The notes below the pieces were generated by a model that saw nothing but the letters and a program-made list of their open reading frames with translations, had not been told where the DNA came from and did no database searches. 64,000 nucleotides of DNA, taken from the NCBI GenBank assembly GCA_964498835.1, contig CAZCIX010000004.1:4960-68959 (forward strand), in the 5' to 3' direction. Every line of letters starts with the position of its first letter. The first letter of the stretch is position 1. The stretch comes from JAGKXB01 sp964498835 (GTDB taxonomy: Bacteria > Pseudomonadota > Gammaproteobacteria > Burkholderiales > Burkholderiaceae_D). Made by a program: the position numbers and the translations under genes. Positions 9,870-19,266 of this stretch are shown in pieces.

Positions 9870-11138
9870 TTATTTGGCGTAACGTGTCTGTACATAATCC
9901 AACACGATAGCCTGAAACTCTTCTGCGATGCGCTCTCCGCGCAAGGTGACCTTCTTTTCCCCATCAACAAATACTGGCGCCGCAGGTGATTCTCCTGTAC
10001 CGGGCAAACTAATACCGATATTGGCATGTTTGGATTCACCAGGACCATTGACGATACACCCCATGACCGCGACATTCATGCCCTCCACACCGGGATATTG
10101 CTTTTTCCACACCGGCATTTGATCACGCAAATACGTTTGTATTTTGTCAGCCAATTCCTGAAAAACGGTAGAAGTCGTGCGACCACAGCCTGGACAAGCA
10201 ATCACCATAGGGGCAAATTTTCTCAAACCCATGGTCTGTAAAATTTCTTGTGCAACAACGACCTCTTTCGTCCGATCGCCACCCGGTTCTGGTGTTAATG
10301 AAACACGGATAGTGTCACCAATGCCCTCTTGCAACAAAACAGATAAAGCAGCCGTTGATGCCACAATCCCCTTGCTACCCATGCCTGCTTCTGTCAATCC
10401 AAGATGCAAGGGATAATCACAGCGATGGGCCAGCTCACGATAAACAGCAATCAAATCCTGCACGCCAGAAACCTTGCACGACAAAATAATCTTATCGGCC
10501 GCCAAGCCCAATTCCTCTGCCCGCACAGCATTTTCAATCGCAGAAGTCACCAGCGCTTCATACATCACCGCTTGCGCAGTCCATGGTTCAGAACGTTGCG
10601 CATTTTGATCCATCAAACGCGCCAATAAACTCTGATCCAAACTGCCCCAATTCACACCTATACGCACTGGTTTATCGTAAGTACAAGCTGCCTCTATCAT
10701 CTGAGCAAACTGCGTATCACGCTTTGCGCCTTGTCCCACGTTTCCTGGGTTAATACGATATTTCGATAAGACTTTGGCGCACTCAGGATAATCTTTTAAC
10801 AATGTGTGCCCGTTATAGTGAAAATCACCCACCAAAGGCACATCGACGTCCATTTTCTGGAGTTGCTCATAAATCGCTGGGACAGCGCTTGCCGCTTCCG
10901 GGCTATTGACAGTAATACGCACCATTTCAGAGCCAGCGCGTGCTAATTCTTTAATTTGAATCGCCGTTGCGATCACATCTGCCGTATCGGTATTAGTCAT
11001 GGATTGCACCAACACAGGCGCGCCACCACCAATCACAACCACACGTGCACCATTACGCACTGAAACAGAACGGGCCTGACGCCGCGCTAGAGGACCAGAA
11101 CAAATAGGGGACAAACTGGAAGAAGTGAATGACGACAT
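9870..11138 (-). CDS. ispG: 4-hydroxy-3-methylbut-2-enyl diphosphate synthase (flavodoxin) IspG
   Basis: IspG (GcpE) converts MEcPP to HMBPP in the MEP isoprenoid pathway using a 4Fe-4S cluster. Seen: TIM-barrel core starting at VLVQSMTNTDTADV, and cluster ligands in CPGCGRT and MGCIVNGPGES. The ORF could open at a TTG at 11156, but the ATG at 11138 (MSSFTSSSLSPIC) is more likely; neither has a clear ribosome site. The N-terminus is Ser-rich and variable. It lies between rodZ and hisS, as in most Burkholderiales. Confidence 0.95.
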   Translation of the reverse strand: MSSFTSSSLSPICSGPLARRQARSVSVRNGARVVVIGGGAPVLVQSMTNTDTADVIATAIQIKELARAGSEMVRITVNSPEAASAVPAIYEQLQKMDVDVPLVGDFHYNGHTLLKDYPECAKVLSKYRINPGNVGQGAKRDTQFAQMIEAACTYDKPVRIGVNWGSLDQSLLARLMDQNAQRSEPWTAQAVMYEALVTSAIENAVRAEELGLAADKIILSCKVSGVQDLIAVYRELAHRCDYPLHLGLTEAGMGSKGIVASTAALSVLLQEGIGDTIRVSLTPEPGGDRTKEVVVAQEILQTMGLRKFAPMVIACPGCGRTTSTVFQELADKIQTYLRDQMPVWKKQYPGVEGMNVAVMGCIVNGPGESKHANIGISLPGTGESPAAPVFVDGEKKVTLRGERIAEEFQAIVLDYVQTRYAK

Positions 11139-11177
11139 AAATGATGACTTAAACAATTACTTAAGGAGTACTTCAAA

Positions 11178-12185
11178 TTACTTCAAATTTATCCGCGCTA
11201 TTTTGCTGTTACTAGCACGCTTCATTTCCAATTGCACACCACGGAAACTCGCATCAACACCTGTTGGATTACCGACCACCATAAACATGGGCTCCTCAAC
11301 ATTGAAAGTTTCACTAGTCCCCGCTTTAAACAAACGAGAAACTACAGTGCCACTTCTATTCATTTTTCTAATTTCTATCCATGAATCTTCGCGTATCTTC
11401 AAAACTAAAGAATTTTTCGAAGAGTTATCCACTGCATTATTCGCTAAGTTATTCACTAAATTTTTGACAATATTTTCTGGAGGATTTTCCCCAAGACCTT
11501 CCGCAAAACTTTTTGACGCAGCTTCCGAATCAACAACATTTTTCTTTAAAGAAACCAATGCATCAGCAGGAGCCAATTGTAGTGATTCACTTGCACTCGC
11601 GGCATCGACAGACGATGAAGGTGAGGACGATGCAAAAGCAGAGGAAGCAAACGATGTCCACTCTTTACCAAAGTCAGCTACTTTGGCGAAGGCAATTCCA
11701 AAAGTTTGCGCTATGCCACCTACTCCATGCTGCACAAAAAAGACTATCACCAATAAAAAAACAACCGAACTTATCACCCAACGCAAGGAGGTATTGCGGC
11801 GATTAATAAACAAAGAGGGCAAACGACGCAAATCAAGCAATGGCGTCGATAATGTACGAGGAGACGCCATCGGCGTCACTGGCTCAACAGGCTCAGGTGC
11901 CACCATTGCAATCAAAGGTGCGGGATCCACCTTAAGAATTTTTGCATACGCGCGGATAAAGCCACGCACAGTTGCCAAAGCTGGCCACAAAGCATAATCA
12001 TCTGCTTCAAGCGCCAAAATTTGTCGAGGTGTTAGTTTTAATAAATTCGCAATCTCTTCTATCGATCGTCCTTGTGCATGCCGATAAGTGGCCAACTGAT
12101 TACCAGGCATTTGTCGGCTTTTTTGCGGCTGCGATTTCGAGATACTTGCGGGTGTATCGACATCGTTTGTTTCATTTTCATTCAT
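11178..12185 (-). CDS. rodZ: Cytoskeletal/cell-shape protein RodZ
   Basis: RodZ links MreB to the elongation machinery. Domain order: N-terminal HTH_25 (LATYRHAQGRSIEEIANLLK shortened to RSIEEIANLLKLTPRQI), a membrane helix (WVISSVVFLLVIVFFVQHG), a Ser/Ala/Asn-rich periplasmic spacer, and the C-terminal DUF4115 beta domain (SWIEIRKMNRSGTVVSRLF). The ATG at 12185 is chosen over that at 12212 because GGAG lies six bases before it; it then overlaps the end of pilW by 8 bp. Confidence 0.9.
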   Translation of the reverse strand: MNENETNDVDTPASISKSQPQKSRQMPGNQLATYRHAQGRSIEEIANLLKLTPRQILALEADDYALWPALATVRGFIRAYAKILKVDPAPLIAMVAPEPVEPVTPMASPRTLSTPLLDLRRLPSLFINRRNTSLRWVISSVVFLLVIVFFVQHGVGGIAQTFGIAFAKVADFGKEWTSFASSAFASSSPSSSVDAASASESLQLAPADALVSLKKNVVDSEAASKSFAEGLGENPPENIVKNLVNNLANNAVDNSSKNSLVLKIREDSWIEIRKMNRSGTVVSRLFKAGTSETFNVEEPMFMVVGNPTGVDASFRGVQLEMKRASNSKIARINLK

Positions 12186-13005
12186 CAAATGCTCCGCGTT
12201 GGAAAGCCGCATATTCAGAAGAATTTGGATAACGCCGGAATAATTGCGTGACTAAACTTGCTTCAGTAGCTTTATCACCTAATTTGCGTTCAATTTTGAT
12301 GGCGAGCCACAATACATCAGCGGTCAAAACATCCATTTTTATCACACGATCAACATAAAAACGTGCGCGCGTGTAATCGTGTGTGTCGTAATATATTTTT
12401 GCCAAATTGATATTGGTAACCGGATTAGCAGAATCGTATTGAAATGCCTGTAAAAAATACCGTTCCGCAGCAGAACGATTTCTTAACTTCAAACTACAAA
12501 TACCCGCATTATTTAGGGCTTTATTTGGCGATGAATAAGTAGGATTTTTGATTGCTGCTTCAAACTGTGCAATAGATGATGTTTCTGCCCCGGTTTGGCA
12601 TAAAAACCAACCGTAATTATTCATCAACTCTGGATTACTAGGTGCCAGCTTTAAGGCAAGTAAGAAATTATCCCTTGCCAGCTGCATTTCACCCATGTTC
12701 ATATAAATCAAAGCTTTGACGCCATATGCATCGGCAAAATCAGACCTGGCCTGCAATGATTGCTTAATTTCATCCAAGGCAAATGACAGCTGACCTTGTT
12801 CATAATAACTAATCGCCAATTGCAAGCGAATGCTGGCACGCTTATGCGCATCAGCTTGATCAGAATTGGTAGGCAATTCATTGCGCTGCTCGGCAGTCTT
12901 CAATTGCGCGGATTGACATCCTAACAACATAAACATTGCCGCCGTAAAAATAAAAGCAATGCGTCCTCTTATTCGGGATTTTTTTATTTTTTTGATTTTT
13001 ATCAC
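12178..13005 (-). CDS. pilW: Type IV pilus biogenesis lipoprotein PilW/PilF (TPR)
   Basis: PilW (PilF in Pseudomonas) is the outer-membrane pilotin needed for assembly of the PilQ secretin. A lipoprotein signal with lipobox MLLGC is followed by about five TPR repeats (ADAYGVKALIYMNMGEMQLA, NPELMNNYGWFLCQTG, NPVTNINLAKIYYDTHDY). The start is GTG at 13005, overlapping the rlmN stop as GTGA, so translation is coupled. Its position between rlmN and rodZ is conserved in Burkholderiales. Confidence 0.9.
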   Translation of the reverse strand: MIKIKKIKKSRIRGRIAFIFTAAMFMLLGCQSAQLKTAEQRNELPTNSDQADAHKRASIRLQLAISYYEQGQLSFALDEIKQSLQARSDFADAYGVKALIYMNMGEMQLARDNFLLALKLAPSNPELMNNYGWFLCQTGAETSSIAQFEAAIKNPTYSSPNKALNNAGICSLKLRNRSAAERYFLQAFQYDSANPVTNINLAKIYYDTHDYTRARFYVDRVIKMDVLTADVLWLAIKIERKLGDKATEASLVTQLFRRYPNSSEYAAFQRGAFDE

Positions 13006-14180
13006 TCAGCAATCTCCACGATGCGACCGAAATTGCTACCGAATTTCTTTTGATATTCGGCCATCTTTTCCATCCGAGCTTGTACTTGCGTGCGATCCTG
13101 CACTTCACCAGCCAATTGACCACAAGCAGCATCAATATCATCCCCACGCGTCTTACGCACTGTGGTGACAATACCGGCATTACTCAAAATACGGGCGAAG
13201 GCTTTGATGCGTTCATCGTGCGAGCGTTTTAAACCAGACTCTGGAAAGGGATTAAATGGAATGAGATTAAACTTGCACGACACCGACTGCGCTGGATCAT
13301 GTGGGTTTTTCACCAATGCGATCAATTCACGGGCATGTGCATCCGTATCATTCACACCATCCAACATGCAATATTCAAACGTCACAAAATCTCGCGGCGC
13401 ATAGTCCAAATAACGCCTGCAGGCCGCAATCAGCTCATGCAGAGGATATTTTTTATTTAGTGGTACCAAACCATTACGCAATTCATCGTTAGAAGCATGC
13501 AAAGAAACCGCCAACGCCACTGGACACTCTTGCGACAATTTATCCATCATAGGCACAACGCCGCTGGTGGAAAGGGTCACGCGGCGACGCGATAGACCAT
13601 AAGCATTATCATCCAACATCAATTTTAAAGCCGTGACGGTAGGCTCAAAATTCAACAAAGGTTCGCCCATACCCATCATCACAACGTTGGTGATTTGGCG
13701 TTCACCTTTGGGACCGGGTTCGATTCCTTTGCTTTTACGCAATTCAAATTCAGCCATCCATAACTGGCCGATGATTTCAGCAACGGAGAGATTACGATTA
13801 AATCCCTGCTTGCCAGTCGAACAAAATCGACAATTGACAGCACAACCAGCTTGGGTAGAAATACAGAGCGTGCCACGATTTTCTTCCGGTATAAAAACCG
13901 TTTCAACCGCATTACCCTGCCCAACATCCAACAACCATTTTCTGGTGCCGTCTCGTGCTGTGTGATCTTTTAATACTTTTGGAGAAACAATCATTGCTCG
14001 CGTTGCGAGCTTGTCGCGCAGTGACTTTGCTAAATCGGTCATAGCATCGAAATCACTGGCGCCAAATTGATGTATCCAGCGCTGCAATTGTTTTGCACGA
14101 AATGGCTTCTCACCCAACTCATTACAATAAGCGATGAATTGGGCGGAATCAAAATCAAGCAAATTGGTCAGCGCTGTCAT
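13002..14180 (-). CDS. rlmN: Dual-specificity 23S rRNA (A2503) / tRNA (A37) methyltransferase RlmN
   Basis: Radical-SAM enzyme that puts a C2 methyl on A2503 of 23S rRNA and A37 of some tRNAs. The radical-SAM triad is CAVNCRFC (about residues 113-120); GMGEPLLNF and the conserved Cys in AACGQLAG near the C-terminus supply the other catalytic elements. At 392 residues it is slightly long because of the C-terminal coiled tail (QARMEKMAEYQKKFGSNF). It lies between ndk and pilW. Confidence 0.96.
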   Translation of the reverse strand: MTALTNLLDFDSAQFIAYCNELGEKPFRAKQLQRWIHQFGASDFDAMTDLAKSLRDKLATRAMIVSPKVLKDHTARDGTRKWLLDVGQGNAVETVFIPEENRGTLCISTQAGCAVNCRFCSTGKQGFNRNLSVAEIIGQLWMAEFELRKSKGIEPGPKGERQITNVVMMGMGEPLLNFEPTVTALKLMLDDNAYGLSRRRVTLSTSGVVPMMDKLSQECPVALAVSLHASNDELRNGLVPLNKKYPLHELIAACRRYLDYAPRDFVTFEYCMLDGVNDTDAHARELIALVKNPHDPAQSVSCKFNLIPFNPFPESGLKRSHDERIKAFARILSNAGIVTTVRKTRGDDIDAACGQLAGEVQDRTQVQARMEKMAEYQKKFGSNFGRIVEIAE

Positions 14181-14241
14181 TGATACACTTCATTGATTTA
14201 TTGGCTAAAAGCAACTAAAACTAGTTAGTTAATTAAGCAAA

Positions 14242-14667
14242 TTAACGTGAATACACGTTCAAAGATGGGAAGAAATAAGCAACTTCAACCGCTGCCGTTT
14301 CTGCAGCATCAGAACCATGCACCGCATTAGCATCGATAGAATCAGCAAAATCAGCGCGGATTGTGCCTTTGTCGGCTTTCTTAGGATCGGTTGCACCCAT
14401 CAAATCACGATGTTTAGCAATCGCATTTTCACCTTCCAACACTTGCACAATGACTGGACCAGAAATCATGAATGCAACCAAATCATTGAAGAAAGGACGC
14501 TCACGATGCACAGCATAAAAACCTTCGGCTTCAGCACGTGACAAATGCATCATGCGAGCAGCAATGATCTTCAAACCAGCGCCTTCAAAACGGGAATAAA
14601 TTTGACCGATTACATTTTTTGCCACTGCATCAGGTTTAATAATCGACAGGGTACGCTCAATTGCCAT
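14242..14667 (-). CDS. ndk: Nucleoside diphosphate kinase
   Basis: Equilibrates nucleoside di- and triphosphates through a phospho-histidine. The 141-residue sequence begins MAIERTLSIIKPDAV and has the active-site motif NAVHGSDAAETA (catalytic His near residue 117). The start is supported by GGAG eight bases upstream. It heads the minus-strand block; the 272 bp between it and the divergent gene at 14,940 must hold promoters for both, but I saw no strong -35/-10 pair. Confidence 0.97.
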   Translation of the reverse strand: MAIERTLSIIKPDAVAKNVIGQIYSRFEGAGLKIIAARMMHLSRAEAEGFYAVHRERPFFNDLVAFMISGPVIVQVLEGENAIAKHRDLMGATDPKKADKGTIRADFADSIDANAVHGSDAAETAAVEVAYFFPSLNVYSR

Positions 14668-14939
14668 CTGTAAAACTCCAATAAAAAATTAACAAAAAGA
14701 TTAATATAATCAACCTTGGATTTTAACATGAAACACCAAGTGCAATTACGCATCAAAATGCACCAAAAAGATGGTAACAATTCAATGAGACGAGGTCATA
14801 AAAAGACGACTATTCTGGATGAGCATGATACGGACATCGCCTAACTTTTCAGTCATACTACGGTGACAACAAAATTAATAACAAAAAAGTGCGATTGTTT
14901 TGAAATTTTGGTTTTTTTGATAACGCCACAGGAGGCAAT

Positions 14940-15644
14940 ATGAGTCAAAACTTGCAGCAAAACTATGGTTACACAGCGGTAGAATCAGCAAATTTTGTAA
15001 CAGTACGTCATCGTGTATTACGTAATACTTATTACCTGCTCGCTCTTTCCATGATTCCCACCATTTTAGGCGCATGGCTGGGCGTGCAAATGCAATTTAG
15101 CTTCTTCGCTGGCTCGCCAATGATGGGCTTCATTGCTTTTATGGCGATTACATTTGGCTTTTTTTATGCGATTGAGAGAACCAAAAACTCCGGCATCGGT
15201 GTCGTCGTACTACTGGGTTTTACGTTTTTTATGGGCTTGATGCTGTCACGCTTAATCGGTCACACCTTGGGTTTTTCTAACGGCGCTTCGCTCATTACCA
15301 TGGCGTTTGGCGGCACGGCAACTGTTTTTGCTGTGATGGCAACCATTGCAACTGTTTCAAAACGTGATTTTTCCGGTTTGGGAAAATGGCTGTTTGCCGG
15401 CATGTTGGTGGTGTTGGTAGCAAGCGTAGCAAATATTTTCTTGCAAATGCCTGCGCTCTACCTTGCAATGTCAGTTATTGCTATTGCGATTTTTTCTGCT
15501 TACATCTTGTTTGACGTACAGCAAATAATAAATGGTGGCGAAACAAATTACATTTCCGCCACGCTGCGTATTTATTTGGATGTCTATACGATTTTCAGCA
15601 ACTTGCTGAGTTTGCTGGGAATCTTTGGCGGCAACCGAAATTAA
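14940..15644 (+). CDS. Bax inhibitor-1 / YccA family membrane protein
   Basis: Seven hydrophobic segments in 234 residues, with the family hallmarks YALSM-like LLALSMIPTILGAW, a Gly-rich central helix and the C-terminal LFDVQQIINGGE and YLDVYTIFSNLLSLLG motifs. In E. coli YccA modulates FtsH; here the role is inferred only. A perfect AGGAGG-type site (CAGGAGG) seven bases before the ATG indicates strong translation. It is a monocistronic plus-strand gene closed by the hairpin at 15,692-15,727. Confidence 0.9.
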   Translation: MSQNLQQNYGYTAVESANFVTVRHRVLRNTYYLLALSMIPTILGAWLGVQMQFSFFAGSPMMGFIAFMAITFGFFYAIERTKNSGIGVVVLLGFTFFMGLMLSRLIGHTLGFSNGASLITMAFGGTATVFAVMATIATVSKRDFSGLGKWLFAGMLVVLVASVANIFLQMPALYLAMSVIAIAIFSAYILFDVQQIINGGETNYISATLRIYLDVYTIFSNLLSLLGIFGGNRN

Positions 15645-15691
15645 ATAAACAAAAAGTAGCATTACGTTATTACTGCGCTGCTGCAACCTGC

Positions 15692-15727
15692 AAATCTGGC
15701 CATGATCCTCAAATCATGGCCAGATTT
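15692..15727 (+). terminator. Perfect 15-bp hairpin between convergent genes
   Basis: AAATCTGGCCATGAT (15692-15706) pairs perfectly with its inverted copy at 15713-15727 across a 6-base loop, then TTATTATTT follows. It lies between the convergent BI-1 gene and rlmD, so it probably terminates both. The T-tract is better on the plus strand. Confidence 0.85.
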
Positions 15728-15730
15728 TTA

Positions 15731-17098
15731 TTATTTAGAGTAATCAAACACCGCAATCGACTCCACATGCGCTGTATGCGGAAACATATTCACAATCCCA
15801 GCCTTTTTCAGTACATATCCGGCTTCATGCACCAACACACCCGCATCACGCGCTAGCGTGGATGGACTGCAGGACACGTACACGAGACGTTTGGGTTTTA
15901 ACGTTTGATTTAACCCGACCAAAGCCTGACACACGGCTGCAGCACCGTCGCGTGGTGGATCGATCAGCATGCGATCAAATTTACCCAATGCAATCAAATC
16001 TTCTGTGGTCACATCAAATAAATTCCGGCTACTGAATGATGTTTTTGCAGCCAAACCATTCACCACAGCATTGCCCAAAGCACGTTCGACTAAGGCATCG
16101 CTGCCTTCAATGCCAACGACGGCAGCAGCTTGAGTCGCAATCGGCAAAGTGAAATTACCCAAACCACAAAACAAATCCGCTACACGCTCATCCGCTTGTG
16201 CTTCCAGCAAACGCAATGCACGTGCGACTAAGACACGATTGATATGGTAATTGACCTGAGTAAAATCGGTCGGCTTGAAAGGCATTTTGATGCCAAATTC
16301 TGGCAACAAATAATGCAATGGTTGATCCATTTCATCCGCCTGATCGTATGGATAAAAAGGCACCGCCGTATCCGGCCCACCAGTCTGCAACCACCACTGC
16401 ACCTTGTACTCGTCGGCGAAAGACTTCAGTTTGACTTCGTCATCGGCAGTGAGTGACTCCATAATGCGTAGCACCATGACTGTTTTATTCTGTCCTACGG
16501 CTAATTCAATTTGCGGTAATTTTTCAACAATCGAGAGCGATCCCACCAAACCACGCAATGGCAACAACATGGCAGAAACATGCTCTGGCAAGATGACGCA
16601 ACTTTGCATATCCGCCACAAAAGCGGATTTCTTTTCATGAAAGCCAACCAGCACCGTGCCTTTTTTACGCACATAACGCACCGACAATCTGGCGCGATAA
16701 CGATACGCCCAGGTTGGCCCAGCAATCGGGCGCATCATGGTTTCAGCCCGTACTTTGCCGATATGCCACAGATTGTCTTCCAAGACACGCTGTTTGATGG
16801 CAACTTGCCCAGCAGGATCCAGATGTTGCATCGCGCAACCACCGCATACATTGAAATGTTGGCACTTAGGTTTGGTGCGCAACACAGATTCGCGATGCAG
16901 CGCCGTCATGTTGGCAGCTTCCCAATTATTTTTCTTGCGGAATGAGCTAAAACTCACTCTCTCACCTGGTAACGCCCCTTCTACAAATACCACTTTTCCT
17001 GGTGTACCATCTTCATTCGCCAAATGACCGATGCCACGCGCATCAGCATCTAGCGATTTAATTTCGATTTGATTGTCCTGCATCACTCTCGTTGTCAT
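15731..17098 (-). CDS. rlmD: 23S rRNA (uracil-1939-C5)-methyltransferase RlmD
   Basis: SAM-dependent m5U methyltransferase. Domain order: N-terminal TRAM domain, 4Fe-4S ligands in CQHFNVCGGC plus CVILP, and a C-terminal methyltransferase with DLFCGLGNFTLPIA, DPPRDGA and the nucleophile region YVSCSPSTLARD. At 455 residues it is of normal length. It lies just downstream of rpoS (27 bp), a frequent pairing in Burkholderiales. Confidence 0.95.
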   Translation of the reverse strand: MTTRVMQDNQIEIKSLDADARGIGHLANEDGTPGKVVFVEGALPGERVSFSSFRKKNNWEAANMTALHRESVLRTKPKCQHFNVCGGCAMQHLDPAGQVAIKQRVLEDNLWHIGKVRAETMMRPIAGPTWAYRYRARLSVRYVRKKGTVLVGFHEKKSAFVADMQSCVILPEHVSAMLLPLRGLVGSLSIVEKLPQIELAVGQNKTVMVLRIMESLTADDEVKLKSFADEYKVQWWLQTGGPDTAVPFYPYDQADEMDQPLHYLLPEFGIKMPFKPTDFTQVNYHINRVLVARALRLLEAQADERVADLFCGLGNFTLPIATQAAAVVGIEGSDALVERALGNAVVNGLAAKTSFSSRNLFDVTTEDLIALGKFDRMLIDPPRDGAAAVCQALVGLNQTLKPKRLVYVSCSPSTLARDAGVLVHEAGYVLKKAGIVNMFPHTAHVESIAVFDYSK

Positions 17099-17125
17099 CC
17101 TTACTTTGCTGCATGTAATGTAACT

Positions 17126-18157
17126 TCACAACACAGCCTCTTTTTTTACACCGTTGGCCGTCAAAACACGTCTGAGTTTAGCCAACGCTTCTTGTTGAAT
17201 TTGTCGTACACGCTCACGTGTTATCCCCATTTCATCCGCCAACACCTCCAAAGTGACCATCTCACCTTCTTCTAATCCAAAACGACGCCTGATGACCAAA
17301 CGCTGTTTGTCAGTCAAAGTCAAAAGCCAGTCATTGACTAAGCCAGTCATTTCATGCGATTGCGCCTGTGAATCAGGACCATGCTCAGTATTGTCAGGCA
17401 ACATATCCATCAAACTGGATTGCGGATCATTGTCCAGCGGTGCATCTAAAGAACTAGCATGTTCGGACAAAGCGAGAATATCTTGTACTTCCTCAGCTGG
17501 CCGATCAATCAAATGGGCAATGTCTTCCAGCGTGGCATCTTTACCATCCTGACGTTGCTTTTCAAGATAATATTTGGCACGTAACACTTGGTTTAATTCA
17601 CGTACCATGTGTATTGGCAAACGCACTGTGCGTGCTTGATTCATGATCGCACGCTCAATACTTTGACGTATCCACCAAGTGGCATAAGTAGAAAAGCGGA
17701 AGCCACGCTCAGGCTCGAATTTCTCAATTGCATGGATTAAACCAAGATTACCTTCTTCTATCATGTCCAATAAAACAAGGCCGCGATTGATGTAATGCTT
17801 TGCAATTGAGACAACCAAACGCAAATTGTGTTCGATCATTTTTTGGCGGGCATCAAAATCACCCTGCTTCGCTAAAGTTGCAAAATGAATTTCTTCCGGA
17901 ACAGTCAACAATGCACGCGTGCCAATTTGACTCAGGTAATACTGCGTCGCATCGGTGGTTAGCTCTGCGGCCAACACCGCTTTTAACTCATCAATGCCCC
18001 CCAGTGCAGTGGTACTGTTATCAAGACTATCAACAACATTCCCAGATTTATCCAGTGTATCCAATGTTTCATTTGCTTCATTTGTTTCATTTGCCTCATC
18101 TGGAAAATCGTCTGACGCTATTTCATCATTCAAATACTTGCTGGATTTTTGGTTCAT
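17126..18157 (-). CDS. rpoS: RNA polymerase sigma factor RpoS
   Basis: Stationary-phase and general stress sigma factor. An acidic, Asp/Asn/Glu-rich N-terminus (about residues 1-50, with NETNEANETLDTLD) precedes region 1.2 (DATQYYLSQIG), regions 2.1-2.4 (MIEEGNLGLIHAIEKF, YATWWIRQSIERAI), region 3 and the region 4.2 helix-turn-helix (ITRERVRQIQQEALAKLR). At 343 residues it is of normal length for beta-proteobacterial RpoS. It follows nlpD as in most proteobacteria, where the rpoS promoter often lies inside nlpD. Confidence 0.96.
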   Translation of the reverse strand: MNQKSSKYLNDEIASDDFPDEANETNEANETLDTLDKSGNVVDSLDNSTTALGGIDELKAVLAAELTTDATQYYLSQIGTRALLTVPEEIHFATLAKQGDFDARQKMIEHNLRLVVSIAKHYINRGLVLLDMIEEGNLGLIHAIEKFEPERGFRFSTYATWWIRQSIERAIMNQARTVRLPIHMVRELNQVLRAKYYLEKQRQDGKDATLEDIAHLIDRPAEEVQDILALSEHASSLDAPLDNDPQSSLMDMLPDNTEHGPDSQAQSHEMTGLVNDWLLTLTDKQRLVIRRRFGLEEGEMVTLEVLADEMGITRERVRQIQQEALAKLRRVLTANGVKKEAVL

Positions 18158-18237
18158 GATTAGCTCGATTAATAATTAGAATAATTAAATTTCTTAAATT
18201 AAATCAATTACTTAAACCACAACCCAAATCAGGTTGC

Positions 18238-19266
18238 TTAATTAGCTAAACCAGGGGCAGAACTGGGTAAAAACTTAGATGGATCGACCGGCTTTCCTTG
18301 CAGACGAATCTCAAAATGCAATTTCACTGTATCCGCATCAGAACTTCCCATTTCCGCAATCACTTGCCCTTTAGCAATAGCCTGCCCTTCTTTTACCATA
18401 ATAGTTTTGTTATGGGCATAGGCTGACAGCAAATTATTTGTATGTTTCAAGATGACCAGGTTCCCATAACCACGAATCCCACTCCCCGCATACATGACTT
18501 TACCTCCGCTGGCTGCGCGTACTTTCTGCCCAACTTTGCCGGCGATATCAATTCCTTTGCTTTTACCCTCTTCAAAAGTAGCCGTGATCTTGCCCTCCGC
18601 TGGCCAAACCCACGTCAATACATCGTCATTGACCGTGAAGCTTGCACTTCCATTCGCCGCAGGTGCTTTGGAAACAGCACCATCTGCTTTATCGGCTTTA
18701 GGAATAAGTGACGGAGGAGCAATAGTTGAGTCAGGTTTCTGTAATTCAAGCATCGCCGCCTCAGAATACGGCTGCTTATTGCCGCGTGGCCCGACTTTTA
18801 TATTGGCAGAAGCGGTGGAAGATGAAGAGGGTCTCACCTCAATTTCTGGTGTCATATTGACATTAAAAGTTTTCACCTCTTTCGACCCTATCGGTGCAGA
18901 TGCCGTTGGTACAGCAGGCACTATTGGTGCTTTCGCGTCTGGTGGAGCGATACGCAATACCTGATCAACCTTAATGTCGTTGGGATTGCTTAAATTATTC
19001 CAAGCCACAATATCGCGATAATTGAGACCATAGTCCAACGCAATATGTAAAAGCGTGTCCCCCTTCTTTACGGTGTAATAAGGCCCATCTGGCTTGCTTA
19101 CTGATATCGTCTTTGCTGCATCTTTCACATCGTTCGTTTTGGCTACAGGAGCGGGAATCCCGGCATGGTCAATGACTGGAGCTAAATGATGTGTTGAGCT
19201 ACAAGCGGTCGTTAGTCCACATACCGCCACCAAAATTAAATTTAAATAACAATTCTTCGTTTTCAT
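18238..19266 (-). CDS. nlpD: NlpD, LysM/LytM lipoprotein activator of amidase
   Basis: NlpD activates the septal amidase AmiC during division. Seen: lipoprotein signal with lipobox LTTAC, a LysM domain (YYTVKKGDTLLHIALDYGLN region) and a C-terminal LytM/M23 domain. The metallopeptidase site is degenerate (GKSKGIDIAG, LHFEIRL lacks the HxH pair), as expected for a non-catalytic activator. The start is set at the ATG at 19266, which overlaps the pcm stop as TAATG and opens the signal peptide; an upstream start at 19326 inside pcm is rejected. Length 342 residues. Confidence 0.92.
   Translation of the reverse strand: MKTKNCYLNLILVAVCGLTTACSSTHHLAPVIDHAGIPAPVAKTNDVKDAAKTISVSKPDGPYYTVKKGDTLLHIALDYGLNYRDIVAWNNLSNPNDIKVDQVLRIAPPDAKAPIVPAVPTASAPIGSKEVKTFNVNMTPEIEVRPSSSSTASANIKVGPRGNKQPYSEAAMLELQKPDSTIAPPSLIPKADKADGAVSKAPAANGSASFTVNDDVLTWVWPAEGKITATFEEGKSKGIDIAGKVGQKVRAASGGKVMYAGSGIRGYGNLVILKHTNNLLSAYAHNKTIMVKEGQAIAKGQVIAEMGSSDADTVKLHFEIRLQGKPVDPSKFLPSSAPGLAN

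Noticed and set aside
13717..13732. GGGTTCGATTCC, another T-loop look-alike
   Set aside because: Inside rlmN; no cloverleaf fits.
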